Below are positions 26,392 to 35,296 of a DNA stretch of 64,000 bases, in pieces. The stretch spans positions 2,480,501 through 2,544,500 of the forward strand of contig NZ_CP009429.1 in assembly GCF_001314325.1 (NCBI RefSeq), read 5' to 3'. Within the stretch, counting starts at the first letter, position 1, and the number at the start of each line of letters is the position of its first letter. This stretch comes from Sphingopyxis macrogoltabida (GTDB taxonomy: Bacteria > Pseudomonadota > Alphaproteobacteria > Sphingomonadales > Sphingomonadaceae). The notes below the pieces were generated by a model. The model searched no databases and was not told the origin of the DNA. It saw nothing but the letters and a program-made list of their open reading frames with translations. Both the position numbers and the translations under genes were made by a program.

Positions 26392-26799
26392 TCACCCTTC
26401 CGGCCGCGTCCAGATCCAGCTTCCCGTCACCGCCGCCGCGACGACCGGCGCCATCATCCACGGCCAGGGCGCAAAGATCACGGCAAGGACGATGCTGAAG
26501 GCGAAGGCGAGCGTCGCCGCGATCTTGCCCTTGCGGCTGATCGCGCCCTTCTCGCGCCAAGCGACGATATGCGGGCCGAAGGTCGGATGGTTCACCAGCC
26601 ACGCCTCGAGCCGCGGCGACGACCGCGCGAAGCAGAAAGCGGCGAGGATCACGAAGGGTACCGTCGGGAGCAGCGGCAGGACGGCGCCGATCGCTCCCAG
26701 AGCGAGCGACAGCCAGCCCGCGACGAAATAGAAATGCCGCTTCATCGCGAAGGGACTTAGGCGCGCCGTCCCGGCACGCCAAGCCCCCGCGTCGCTCAT
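26392..26799 (-). CDS. YbaN family (DUF454) inner-membrane protein
   Basis: A 135-residue protein with the DUF454 signature: GWLSLALGAIGAVLPLLPTVPFVILAAFCFARSSPRLEAWLVNHPTFGPHI, followed by two more hydrophobic segments. Function of the family is unknown. The start at 26799 overlaps the stop of the dehydrogenase gene (ATGA) and suggests coupling, although the conserved domain begins at a Met at 26745. Confidence 0.85.
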   Translation of the reverse strand: MSDAGAWRAGTARLSPFAMKRHFYFVAGWLSLALGAIGAVLPLLPTVPFVILAAFCFARSSPRLEAWLVNHPTFGPHIVAWREKGAISRKGKIAATLAFAFSIVLAVIFAPWPWMMAPVVAAAVTGSWIWTRPEG

Positions 26800-27848
26800 C
26801 CCCGCCCGATCAGCTTCTGTGCCATGCGATCGGCGACCACCGAAGCCGGCGTCCCGCTCGCCTTGCTCTCGGCCCAGATTTCGGCCAGCCGGCCGGGAAT
26901 TTGCGCGATCCGGCTTTCAACCTCTTCGCGGCTCCCCTGGCCCAGATATTCGAGCGCGACGTTGATGATGCCGCCCGCGTTGATCACATAATCGGGGGCG
27001 TAGACGATGCCGCGATCGTGAACGCGTTGCCCGTCCTGAGCGGTCGCGAGCTGGTTGTTCGCACCGCCGGCGATGATCGGCACGCGCAGCTTCTCGATGC
27101 TCGCCTCGGTCAGGATCGCGCCGAGCGCGTTGGGGCTCAGCACATCGGCCTCGATCTCCATGATCGCTGCCGAATCGGCGAGCTCCGCGCCCAGTTCCTC
27201 GGCGAGTTGCTTCGCGCGCGTCAGATTGACGTCAGCAAGGGTCAGCTTCGCGCCCTCGGCCGCCAGCCGCCGCGCGACGCCGCCGCCGACGCTGCCGACG
27301 CCCTGGATCGCGATCCGCACGTCCTTGGCGCTGTCGGTGTTCAGCCCCTCGCGAATCGCCGCCTTGATGCCGAGATAGACACCGAGCGCGGTGAAGGGCC
27401 CCGGATCGCCGCCCGCATCGGCGCCGCTCGCAACGGGAAGCCCGCTGACATGTTTGGTATGCTTCGCAATCTGGACCATGTCGGCATCGGTGATCCCGAC
27501 ATCTTCGGCAGTGACATAGGCGCCGCCGAGCGATTCGACCGCGCGGCCGAACGCCGCGAGCAGTTCGGGGGTCTTGGCGCCATTCTGATCGGCGAGGATG
27601 ACGCCCTTGCCGCCGCCCATCGGCAGGCCCGCCATCGCATTCTTGTAGCTCATGCCGCGCGACAGGCGCAGCGCGTCGGTGATTGCCGCGGCGCGCTGCG
27701 GATAATGCCAGTAGCGCACGCCGCCGGCACCGGGGCCGAGGTGGGTCGAGTGGACCGCGATGACCGCCGTAAGCCCGCTGTCACGGTCCCGGAACATGTG
27801 GATATGTTCATGATCGTCGAAATCGGCGAAATCCCAGACAGCGGACAT
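26796..27848 (-). CDS. Leucine (Glu/Leu/Phe/Val family) dehydrogenase
   Basis: A 350-residue NAD-dependent amino acid dehydrogenase that deaminates branched-chain amino acids to 2-oxo acids. Seen are the substrate region HLGPGAGGVRYWHYP, the glycine-rich catalytic MGGGKGVIL with its Lys near residue 80, the Rossmann segment IQGVGSVGGGVARRLAAEGAKL, and GGANNQLA. The length fits leucine/valine dehydrogenases and is shorter than hexameric glutamate dehydrogenases. It is followed by an overlapping YbaN gene. Substrate preference within the family is inferred. Confidence 0.9.
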   Translation of the reverse strand: MSAVWDFADFDDHEHIHMFRDRDSGLTAVIAVHSTHLGPGAGGVRYWHYPQRAAAITDALRLSRGMSYKNAMAGLPMGGGKGVILADQNGAKTPELLAAFGRAVESLGGAYVTAEDVGITDADMVQIAKHTKHVSGLPVASGADAGGDPGPFTALGVYLGIKAAIREGLNTDSAKDVRIAIQGVGSVGGGVARRLAAEGAKLTLADVNLTRAKQLAEELGAELADSAAIMEIEADVLSPNALGAILTEASIEKLRVPIIAGGANNQLATAQDGQRVHDRGIVYAPDYVINAGGIINVALEYLGQGSREEVESRIAQIPGRLAEIWAESKASGTPASVVADRMAQKLIGRG

Positions 27849-27944
27849 ATTTCATCCTCACGTTAAAAAATTACGTTGAGGCGTAATAATGAAACAGGGG
27901 CGACGAGTCACCCCAAAAGCCGCTATGCCTGAAGATAGGAAAAA

Positions 27945-28022
27945 TGGGGCGACCAACGGGGCTCGAACCCGCGACCTCCGGTACCACAAACCGGCGCTCT
28001 AACCAACTGAGCTATGGTCGCC
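27945..28022 (-). tRNA. tRNA-His (anticodon GTG)
   Basis: A full cloverleaf on the minus strand: acceptor pairs G1-C72 to A7-T66, D-arm GCTC, anticodon loop TTGTGGT, TTCGAAC T-loop, encoded CCA. An extra G(-1) at 28022 faces C73, the canonical histidine identity pair. Confidence 0.95.
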
Positions 28023-28135
28023 ACATAAGCGAAGAGAGCCGCACTAAGCAGCCTCGACAGCGCGCGGCGAATAGGCGCGCATCCCCCCGCTCGTCAAGCA
28101 TTGTTCGCACGCGCTTCCCTGCTAAAACGCGCGCC

Positions 28136-28816
28136 ATGGCTGGCAACGAACATGTCGACATGAGCACCTCGGGCGCCGACGGGACCGCGGAGCGGCTCTC
28201 CGCTGTGCCCGGCATCCGTCGTGCGCCCACGGCAAAGCTGGAGCAGTTCATGCTCGCGCGCTTTCTCGATGCCGAAACCTGCGCCGCGCTGATCGCCCAG
28301 ATCGACCGCGACGTCCGCCCGTCGACGATTGCCGATCCAAACGGCGACGACGCCTTCCGGACGAGCACGACGTGCGACCTCGACCACCGCGACCCGCTGG
28401 TCATCGCGGTGAACAACCGCCTCCACGACCTGACCGGCATCCCGCTCGAATATGGCGAACCGATGCAGGGGCAGCGTTATGACGTCGGGCAGGAGTTCAA
28501 GGCGCACACCGACTATTTCGACCCGCACGGCAGCGACTGGGAAACCTATTGCGCGATTCCCGGCCAGCGGAGCTGGACGCTGATGATCTATCTGAACGAG
28601 CCCGCCGCAGGCGGTGCGACGCGATTCCTGGCGACGGGCAAGATGCACCAGCCCGAAACGGGCAAGCTGCTCGCGTGGAACAATGTCCGCACCGACGGCA
28701 CCGCCAACCCCGACACGCTCCATCACGGGATGAAGGTGCGCAAGGGGCGCAAATATATCATTACCAAATGGTTTCGCGAACGGCCGTGGCCGTGGGCGGC
28801 GGGGGAATTGGGGTAA
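28136..28816 (+). CDS. 2OG-Fe(II) oxygenase (prolyl 4-hydroxylase type)
   Basis: A 226-residue double-stranded beta-helix dioxygenase. The iron facial triad is seen as His and Asp in FKAHTDYFDPHG and the distal His in TLHHGMKVRKGRKYIITKWF, where the Lys after it binds 2-oxoglutarate. The DSBH core spans about residues 110-225. Related bacterial enzymes hydroxylate prolyl residues of proteins or peptides; the substrate is unknown. ATG 28136 is taken; no adjacent gene reveals its role. Confidence 0.88.
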   Translation: MAGNEHVDMSTSGADGTAERLSAVPGIRRAPTAKLEQFMLARFLDAETCAALIAQIDRDVRPSTIADPNGDDAFRTSTTCDLDHRDPLVIAVNNRLHDLTGIPLEYGEPMQGQRYDVGQEFKAHTDYFDPHGSDWETYCAIPGQRSWTLMIYLNEPAAGGATRFLATGKMHQPETGKLLAWNNVRTDGTANPDTLHHGMKVRKGRKYIITKWFRERPWPWAAGELG

Positions 28817-28843
28817 GACCAGCTTGTATAAAACCCGCTCGCA

Positions 28844-28907
28844 TCGAGCGAAGTCGAGATGCCCCGAAGGACAAGGCTACACCGATAGGTGTCTCGACTT
28901 CGCTCGA
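28844..28907. repeat. Inverted repeat between convergent genes
   Basis: A 16-bp perfect inverted repeat (28844-28859 with 28892-28907, core TCGAGCGAAGTCGAGA) with a 32-base spacer, located between the converging oxygenase and SIMPL genes. This type is frequent in sphingomonad intergenic DNA and may serve as a two-way terminator. Confidence 0.65.
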
Positions 28908-28929
28908 CACGAACGGAACGATAGGCTGA

Positions 28930-29676
28930 TTATCGCACCAGCCGGTACTGGAAGTTCAGCGTCAGCGTGTTGCCGACCTGCCCCGGCTCGACCGGCGTCG
29001 CCTTGCCGGCGGCGTCCATCGACTGGAGGCGCGCCATCGGCATCGGCGGCTGCGGGCCGCCAAAGCTGCCTTCGCTGATCGAAACCAGCTCGACGCCGCG
29101 GAAACCGGCAAGACGCGCATAATCCTGCGCTTTGGCTTCGGCCGCCTTGATCGCGGTGCCCCGCGCGCCGACGAGCTGCGCGTCGGGATCCTTCATACCG
29201 AACCACGGCCCGTCGACATTGGTGCCACCCGCCGCGACCAGCGCGTCGAGCAGCGGGCCGATGTCTTCGATCTTCGACGTCGTCGCGCGAACGCTGTTCG
29301 ACACCTGATAGCCGAGGAAGCGCGGCGGCTGGCTGTCGGTGCGGTTGTTATAGTCATATTGCGGCGACAGGTTGATACCGCTCGTCTGGATATCCTCCGC
29401 CTTGATCCCGCGCGCCTTGGCGGCGGCGATCAGCTTGTCCATCGCGGCGGCATTCTGGCGCATCGCCTCGACCGCGGTCGGTGCGGTCGTCGTCACGCCG
29501 GCGCCGACGGTCGCCTGATCGGGGCGCGAACGCACCTCCTCGCTGACCGAAAAGCTCAGGATCGGTCCCTGCGTCGTCGCTGCGGTCACCGTCGAACCTC
29601 CTTGCTGTGCGAGCGCGGGCGTTGCCGCCATCAGCGCCAGTCCGGATGCCATAACGGCGAACATTTGCTTCGTCAT
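28930..29676 (-). CDS. SIMPL (DUF541) domain protein
   Basis: A 248-residue exported protein: signal peptide (residues 1-24, ending ALAQ), then the SIMPL domain with SEEVRSRPDQATVGAGVTTTAPTAVEAMRQNAAAMDKLIAAAKARGIKAEDIQTSGINLSPQYDY, the classic N-terminal half of this family. Members are periplasmic or outer-membrane proteins linked to stress tolerance, with poorly known mechanism. ATG 29676 has an AGGAGA site at good spacing; the longer ORF start at 29721 lacks one. Confidence 0.88.
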   Translation of the reverse strand: MTKQMFAVMASGLALMAATPALAQQGGSTVTAATTQGPILSFSVSEEVRSRPDQATVGAGVTTTAPTAVEAMRQNAAAMDKLIAAAKARGIKAEDIQTSGINLSPQYDYNNRTDSQPPRFLGYQVSNSVRATTSKIEDIGPLLDALVAAGGTNVDGPWFGMKDPDAQLVGARGTAIKAAEAKAQDYARLAGFRGVELVSISEGSFGGPQPPMPMARLQSMDAAGKATPVEPGQVGNTLTLNFQYRLVR

Positions 29677-29810
29677 TTCATTCTCCTCAGAACCGGGGTT
29701 CCGGCCGTGTCCGATCGTCACCCCGTAACGCAGACGGAGTGGACCCGTTCCGGCCTTTGTGCGCAGCGCGCTTGCATGATGCTGAACGTGTCGGTAGCGC
29801 GCCGTTCATC

Positions 29811-31586
29811 ATGGCAGCTCCCATTCTTTCATATGAAGGCCTCGGCCTTGTGCAGGGCAGCGGCTGGCTGTTCCAGGATCTCGATATCTATGTCGGCGAG
29901 CGCGATCGGCTGGCACTGATCGGCCGCAACGGCGCCGGCAAGACGACCTTGCTCAAACTGCTCGCCGGACAGATCGATGCCGACAAGGGCAAGCGCACGA
30001 TCGTTCCCGGCACGCATGTCGTGATGCTCGAACAGGAGCCCGATTTCCGGCCGTTCGCGACGCTGATGGATTTCGCCGTTGCGGGCACCGACGGCCCGCC
30101 CGAACATGAGGTCGCGGCGATCGCCGACCAACTCGGCATCGACATGTCGCGCACCGCCGCCAGTGCGTCGGGCGGCGAACGCCGGCGCGCCGCGCTGGCG
30201 AGAGCATTGGCGCAGAACCCCGACGTGCTGCTCCTCGACGAGCCGACGAACCACCTCGACCTCGCGGCGATCGACTGGCTCGAAAGCTGGCTCGCGCGCT
30301 ACACCGGCGCCTTTGTCGCGATCAGCCACGACCGCACCTTCCTGACCCGCCTGACGCGCCAGACGTTGTGGCTCGACCGCGGCAGCATCCGCCGAAAGGA
30401 AATCGGCTTCGGCGGATTCGAGGAATGGAGCGATGCGGTCGCCGCAGAGGAAGCGCGCGCCGCCCAGAAGCTCGATTCGAAGCTGCGGCTCGAAGCGCAC
30501 TGGCTCGAACGCGGGGTCACCGCGCGCCGCAAGCGCAATCAGGGGCGGCTCGAGAAGCTGAAGGAGATGCGCGCCACCCGCGCCGCGATGATCGGCGGCC
30601 CCGGCGTCGCCAAGCTTGGCCTTGCCAACGACGATGTCCGCTCGAAATCGGTGATCGTCGCCGAGGGCGTAACGAAGAGCTTCGGCGATCGCACGATCAT
30701 CCGGAATTTCGATTTTCGCGTCCAGCGCGGCGACCGCATCGGCATCGTCGGCGCCAATGGCGCGGGCAAGTCGACCCTGCTCAAGCTGCTGACCGGCGAG
30801 ATCCAGCCCGACAGCGGCAGCATCACCCTCGCCCCGACGCTCGACGGCATCGTCATCGACCAGCAGCGCAGCTTGCTCTCGCCCGAAAAGCGCGTCCGCG
30901 ACATCCTCGCCGACGGCGGCGACTGGGTCGAAGTGCGCGGGGTCAAGAAGCATATCCAGGGCTATCTCAAGGAGTTCCTCTTCGATCCCGGCGTCGTCGA
31001 GGCGAGCGTCGGCGCGCTGTCGGGCGGCGAGCGGTCGCGCCTCCTCCTCGCGCGCGAATTTGCCCGCGAATCGAACCTGCTCGTCCTCGACGAGCCGACC
31101 AACGACCTTGATCTCGAAACGCTCGACCTGTTGCAGGAGGTCATCGCCGACTATGCCGGCACCGTGCTGCTCGTCAGCCACGACCGCGATTTCCTCGACC
31201 GTACGGTGACGGTGACGCTCGGCCTCGACGGGTCGGGCAAGGTCGATATCGTTGCCGGCGGCTATGCCGACTGGGAAGCGAAGCGGGTGAAACCCAATAG
31301 CGCCAAAACCAAGGCCGCGACCGCCGCACCGCCGCCCCCGCCAACCGCGCGCAAGAAGCTCAGCTACAAGGACCAGCGCGACTACGACCTGCTGCCCGAC
31401 CGGATCGAGGCGATCGAGAAGGAAATGGCGGCGATCGAAGCCGAACTTTCCGACGGCACCCTCTTCACACGCGACAATGCGCGCTTCGCGACGCTCACCG
31501 CGAAGCTCGACACGCTGCGCGACGAAAAGATAGCGGCTGAAGATCGCTGGCTGGCGCTGGCTGAAGAGGTTGAGGGCCTAGGATAA
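29811..31586 (+). CDS. ABC-F family ATPase (Uup-like)
   Basis: A 591-residue soluble protein with two ABC ATPase domains and no membrane region. Domain 1 has Walker A GRNGAGKTT, signature ASGGERRR and Walker B LLLDEPTNHLD; domain 2 has GANGAGKST, LSGGERSR and LVLDEPTNDLD. The linker between them is the ABC-F type, and the C-terminal 80 residues form a coiled coil (KLSYKDQRDYDLLPDRIEAIEKEMAAIEAEL), as in Uup. These factors act on ribosomes during stalled translation or in precise-excision control. ATG 29811 directly starts the first domain. Confidence 0.92.
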   Translation: MAAPILSYEGLGLVQGSGWLFQDLDIYVGERDRLALIGRNGAGKTTLLKLLAGQIDADKGKRTIVPGTHVVMLEQEPDFRPFATLMDFAVAGTDGPPEHEVAAIADQLGIDMSRTAASASGGERRRAALARALAQNPDVLLLDEPTNHLDLAAIDWLESWLARYTGAFVAISHDRTFLTRLTRQTLWLDRGSIRRKEIGFGGFEEWSDAVAAEEARAAQKLDSKLRLEAHWLERGVTARRKRNQGRLEKLKEMRATRAAMIGGPGVAKLGLANDDVRSKSVIVAEGVTKSFGDRTIIRNFDFRVQRGDRIGIVGANGAGKSTLLKLLTGEIQPDSGSITLAPTLDGIVIDQQRSLLSPEKRVRDILADGGDWVEVRGVKKHIQGYLKEFLFDPGVVEASVGALSGGERSRLLLAREFARESNLLVLDEPTNDLDLETLDLLQEVIADYAGTVLLVSHDRDFLDRTVTVTLGLDGSGKVDIVAGGYADWEAKRVKPNSAKTKAATAAPPPPPTARKKLSYKDQRDYDLLPDRIEAIEKEMAAIEAELSDGTLFTRDNARFATLTAKLDTLRDEKIAAEDRWLALAEEVEGLG

Positions 31587-31591
31587 ACCGC

Positions 31592-31912
31592 TTAGCGAAT
31601 TCCGGCGTTACCCGAGAACCTATCGACCAGCTTCATATTCTCTTCCCGCGCAATCGACGGTATCAGGAACAGGTCGACAATGACCCATATTCCCAATGGA
31701 ATCCACGCGACGAAAAACGTGACCCATCCCAGTACCCATAGGACGAGCTGAGCGGCGCCAGAACCAGAACGACCAAGATAGAAACGATGGATGCCCAAGC
31801 CACCCAAGAAGATGCAAAGCAAATATGCCACACCGGTCGATTTACGATTTGCATCATACATCATATGTGCACGCGCCTGAATTAACGCATCGCCATCGTG
31901 CCGATTGTCCAT
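31592..31912 (-). CDS. TM2 domain membrane protein
   Basis: A 106-residue protein with the TM2 pattern: KSTGVAYLLCIFLGGLGIHRFYLGRSGSGAAQLVLWVLGWVTFFVAWIPLGIWVIVDLFLIP, two helices joined by a short turn with the conserved HRFYLG segment. TM2 proteins are small inner-membrane proteins of unclear role. It is convergent with the ABC-F gene, six bases apart. Confidence 0.85.
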   Translation of the reverse strand: MDNRHDGDALIQARAHMMYDANRKSTGVAYLLCIFLGGLGIHRFYLGRSGSGAAQLVLWVLGWVTFFVAWIPLGIWVIVDLFLIPSIAREENMKLVDRFSGNAGIR

Positions 31913-31974
31913 GATTAGCCCCCAACAATGTCCCCAAAGCTATTTGCGTTAGATCTTCACCCGCCGTCAAATAT

Positions 31975-32457
31975 TTAATCTGTCCCGTAAAATCTCGCCA
32001 GCCGGTCAAGCGCCAATCCCAACACCAGCTTTCCCGACCGCGCGGGCCAGCCCAGCGCCTTTTCCGCCCCGCCGATCCCCTCGCCCGCGCAGATCACCCG
32101 CCAGCAGATGTCGGCGAGTCCCGGTCCCGCTGCTTCGATTGCGCGATGAAAACGACGATGTGCATCGATTCGCGCCAGCGACGCATCCGACGCGCGCGCG
32201 CCGCCACGGCTCTTGCCCGGCGGCGCGGCGTCCCACCGCATCGTCACCCGCGCCCCCAGTCCCGCGCGCTCGTAATCGGTCCGCAGCCGCTCGCCGGCCC
32301 GGAGTTGCGCGTCGGTCAGCATCCCGCGCGACGCGAGCCAGGCGATCGGGCTTTCGGCGGCATTCACCGTCACATGGCGCATCACCTGCGGCCCTGCCTT
32401 TCCCGGGTCGATCCGGTCGTCGGGATGGAGGCGGGTTTCGAGGCGGCGCGTCGTCAT
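31975..32457 (-). CDS. DUF6456 domain protein
   Basis: A 160-residue protein resembling the alphaproteobacterial DUF6456 family, short regulator-like proteins. Conserved elements are SPIAWLASRGMLTDAQLRAGERLRTDYERAGLGARVTMRWD and the C-terminal VICAGEGIGGAEKALGWPARSGKLVLGLALDRLARFYG, which looks like a winged-helix region. Start 32457 has a GGGAGAA site. It is divergent from an XRE-family regulator 88 bases away, so the two may share a control region. Confidence 0.75.
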   Translation of the reverse strand: MTTRRLETRLHPDDRIDPGKAGPQVMRHVTVNAAESPIAWLASRGMLTDAQLRAGERLRTDYERAGLGARVTMRWDAAPPGKSRGGARASDASLARIDAHRRFHRAIEAAGPGLADICWRVICAGEGIGGAEKALGWPARSGKLVLGLALDRLARFYGTD

Positions 32458-32545
32458 GCGATTCTCCCTTGGCTTGCACGCCGGGCTTGACATGAGGATA
32501 TTTTGTAGGAAATAAGAAACCGATTTGGTTATATAGGGTTTCGCC

Positions 32546-33106
32546 ATGATCAACAGCATCCGCGCCGTCCGCCGGGCCAAGGGGCTCACATTGGAGGAAG
32601 TGGGCGCGCGCTGCGACCCGCCGACCACCGCGCAAACGATTGGTCGCCTCGAAACCGGCACCCGTACCCTGTCGCTCGGCTGGATGAACCGCATCGCCAA
32701 GGCGCTCGGTGTCGAAGCCGCCGAACTCGTGCAACTGCCGCAGGATACGCAGCTTACCATCACCGCGCTGCTCAGCGCCGAGGGTGCGCAAGCACCGACG
32801 CGCGTCGAACAGGCGCTGACCGCGCGGCCGGGAGAGGATATGGTCGCGGTCCGGGTCACCTCGTCGATCGGCGACTATCGTTCGGGGGATGAAATCTGGT
32901 GTCGACGGATCGAGGGCGACTGGGCCCATGCCCTCAACCGCGACCTGCTCGTACCCCGCCCCGCCGGCCGCTTCTTCTTCGCGCGGCTGCTCAACGTCGA
33001 TGGTGAAAAGCTTCACCTCCTGCCGCTCGGCACCGGCCAGCGGCAACAGGTGGTGAATAACCCGCCTTGGGCGGCGGTCGCAGTGCGGCTGATCCGCACG
33101 CTGTGA
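32546..33106 (+). CDS. XRE family HTH regulator with S24-like C-terminal part
   Basis: A 186-residue regulator. Residues 1-65 are a helix-turn-helix of the Cro/CI type (IRAVRRAKGLTLEEVGARCDPPTTAQTIGRLETGTRTLSLGWMNRIAKAL). The C-terminal half (about 95-180; VRVTSSIGDYRSGDEIWC...GRFFFARLLNVDGEKLHLLP) resembles the peptidase S24 fold, but no Ser/Lys pair of the LexA type is evident, so autocleavage is doubtful. It probably regulates its own promoter region and the divergent DUF6456 gene. Confidence 0.8.
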   Translation: MINSIRAVRRAKGLTLEEVGARCDPPTTAQTIGRLETGTRTLSLGWMNRIAKALGVEAAELVQLPQDTQLTITALLSAEGAQAPTRVEQALTARPGEDMVAVRVTSSIGDYRSGDEIWCRRIEGDWAHALNRDLLVPRPAGRFFFARLLNVDGEKLHLLPLGTGQRQQVVNNPPWAAVAVRLIRTL

Positions 33107-33140
33107 GACCGCGTCCTGACGAACGGGTCACAGGCTTGCC

Positions 33141-34307
33141 ATGACACCCTTACGCGTCCTGTCCATCGCGACGCTCTTTCCCGACGCCGCGCGCCCCAAT
33201 TTCGGGCTGTTCGTCGAGAAGAGCCTGCGCGCTCTCGCCGCGCAGCCGGAGGTCGACCTCACGGTCGTCGCCCCGGTCGGCCTGCCGCCCTTCCCGCTGT
33301 CGCTCCATCCCCGCTACCGCGCGCTCCGCAAGCTGCCGCGCCGCGAGGATTGGCACGGCCTCACCGTCCACCGCCCGCGCTTCCGTCTCCTTCCGCGCAT
33401 CGGTGCCCGCTTCAATCCCGACGCGATCGCGCGCGCCGTGATGCCGATCGCGCGGGCGAACCGTTTCGACGTCGTCGATGCGCAATTTTTCTATCCCGAC
33501 GGCCCCGCCGCGATGCGCGTTGCCGACGCCCTCGGTCTCCCCTTCTCGATCAAGGCACGCGGCGCCGACATCAGCCATTTCGGCCACGATCCCGCCACCG
33601 CACCGCAACTGCTCGCTGCCGCCGATCACGCGGCGGGCCTGCTCGCGGTGTCGGACGCGATGCGACGCGACATGGCGGCGATCGGCATCGATCCCACGAA
33701 GATCGCGGTCCATTATACCGGCATCGATACCGCGCGCTTCCACCCCGGCGACCGCACCGCCGCGCGCGCCGCGCTCGGCATGGGTTCCGAACCCGCGATC
33801 TTGACCGTCGGCGCGCTGATCCCGCGCAAGGGACAGGCGCTGGTGATCGAGGCGCTCTCCGCACTTCCCGACGTCCATTACTGGCTCGCGGGCGCGGGCG
33901 AAGAAGAAGCAAGCTACCGCGCGCTGGCCGCGCGTCTCGGCGTCGCGCAGCGGGTCCATTTCATGGGACCGATCGCCAATGCCGAGTTGCCGCAGCTTTA
34001 CCGTGCCGCCGATGCGGTGGTCATGCCGTCGGTCAGCGAAGGCCTTGCCAATGCGTGGGTCGAGGCGCTCGCCTGCGGCACGCCGATCGTGATCAGCGAC
34101 GCCGGCGGCGCGGCCGAACTTGTCGCGTCTCCGGTCGCAGGACGCATTGTCGAACGCACCCCGCAGGCGATTGCGAACGCCGTACGGAGCATCCTTGCCA
34201 CGCCACCGTCACCGGCCGATGTCGCGGCGACCCTTGCCGGCCGTTTCGACTGGAACCGCAACGGCCGCGAACTGGCGGAGCATCTCCGCCGGCTCGCTGC
34301 CGGTTAG
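33141..34307 (+). CDS. GT4-like glycosyltransferase
   Basis: A 388-residue GT-B retaining glycosyltransferase of family 4. The N-terminal Rossmann domain begins MTPLRVLSIATLFPDAARPNFGLFVEKSLRAL; the C-terminal donor domain carries LTVGALIPRKGQALVIEAL and the EGLANAWVEALACGTPIVISDAGGAAELV segment with the two family glutamates (E-x7-E). Donor and acceptor are unknown. It is convergent with secF (4-base overlap of the 3' ends). Confidence 0.9.
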   Translation: MTPLRVLSIATLFPDAARPNFGLFVEKSLRALAAQPEVDLTVVAPVGLPPFPLSLHPRYRALRKLPRREDWHGLTVHRPRFRLLPRIGARFNPDAIARAVMPIARANRFDVVDAQFFYPDGPAAMRVADALGLPFSIKARGADISHFGHDPATAPQLLAAADHAAGLLAVSDAMRRDMAAIGIDPTKIAVHYTGIDTARFHPGDRTAARAALGMGSEPAILTVGALIPRKGQALVIEALSALPDVHYWLAGAGEEEASYRALAARLGVAQRVHFMGPIANAELPQLYRAADAVVMPSVSEGLANAWVEALACGTPIVISDAGGAAELVASPVAGRIVERTPQAIANAVRSILATPPSPADVAATLAGRFDWNRNGRELAEHLRRLAAG

Positions 34308-35284
34308 ACGACCGCGCCGTCGTCCTTGCGTTCGATGCGTTCGCCGCCTTCGATCCCGGCGCTGGTGCGCGGCACAAAGCTGCCCGGACCGACCTTCAGC
34401 CACACGAGCACCGGCGTCGACATCAACACCGACGAATAGCCGCCGATGAACACGCCGAACAGCATCGCGGCGGTGAAGCCGAAAATCACGTCGGGGCCGA
34501 AAATCAGCAGCATGCCGAGCGCCAGCACCATCGCGACGGTGGTCATCACGGTGCGCGACAGCGTCTCGTTGATGCTGAGGTTGAGCAGCGGAATGATTTC
34601 CATCTTGCGGTATTTTTTCAGATTCTCGCGAATCCGGTCGTACACGACGATGGTATCGTTGAGCGAATAACCGACGATCGTCAGCAGCGCTGCGACGCTG
34701 TTGAGGTCGAATTGCATCTGCGTCACCGCGAACAGCCCGAAGGTCAGCGACACTTCGTGGAACAGGCGGCCGAGCGCGCCGACGCCGAACTGCCATTCGA
34801 AGCGGATCCAGATGTAGATCGAAATGCCGATGATCGCGAGCCCGAGGCTGAGCGCGCCGGTGCGGATCAATTCCTCGGACACCTTGCCCGACACGGTTTC
34901 GACCGACCCCGTCTTGGCGGTCGGAAAGGCTTTCTGGATGCCGGCGACAAGCTGTTGCCCCGCACGTTCGGCGACCGTCTTGTCGCCTTCAGGCAGCGCG
35001 GTGCGGATCGATACCGCCTTGTCCGACCCGAATTGCTGGATCGTCGCTTCGCCGAGGCCGATATGGCCGACCTTCTCGCGAATTTCGTCGATCGGCGGCA
35101 TTTCCTGGGTGAATTCGACGCGGACCGACTGGCCGCCGACGAAGTCGACGCCGAAGTTCAGGCCCTTCACCGCGACGAGGGCGATCGACACCGCGACGAG
35201 GAAAAAGCTCATGAACGAGGCGAGCTTCCGCCAGCGCAGAAAGTCGATGTTCGTGTTGTCGGGGACGAGTTTCAGCAAGCGCAT
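34304..35284 (-). CDS. secF: Protein translocase subunit SecF
   Basis: A 326-residue inner-membrane protein that uses the proton gradient to help export through SecYEG. Six membrane helices; the first is preceded by LVPDNTNIDFLRWRKLASFMS, and the periplasmic P1 domain (about 40-135) starts GLNFGVDFVGGQSVRVEFTQ. The family motifs GYSLNDTIVVYDRIREN and the Asn/Arg pair needed for proton flow are present. It follows secD by 12 bases. Confidence 0.95.
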   Translation of the reverse strand: MRLLKLVPDNTNIDFLRWRKLASFMSFFLVAVSIALVAVKGLNFGVDFVGGQSVRVEFTQEMPPIDEIREKVGHIGLGEATIQQFGSDKAVSIRTALPEGDKTVAERAGQQLVAGIQKAFPTAKTGSVETVSGKVSEELIRTGALSLGLAIIGISIYIWIRFEWQFGVGALGRLFHEVSLTFGLFAVTQMQFDLNSVAALLTIVGYSLNDTIVVYDRIRENLKKYRKMEIIPLLNLSINETLSRTVMTTVAMVLALGMLLIFGPDVIFGFTAAMLFGVFIGGYSSVLMSTPVLVWLKVGPGSFVPRTSAGIEGGERIERKDDGAVV

Positions 35285-35296
35285 CGTTTCGCTCCC

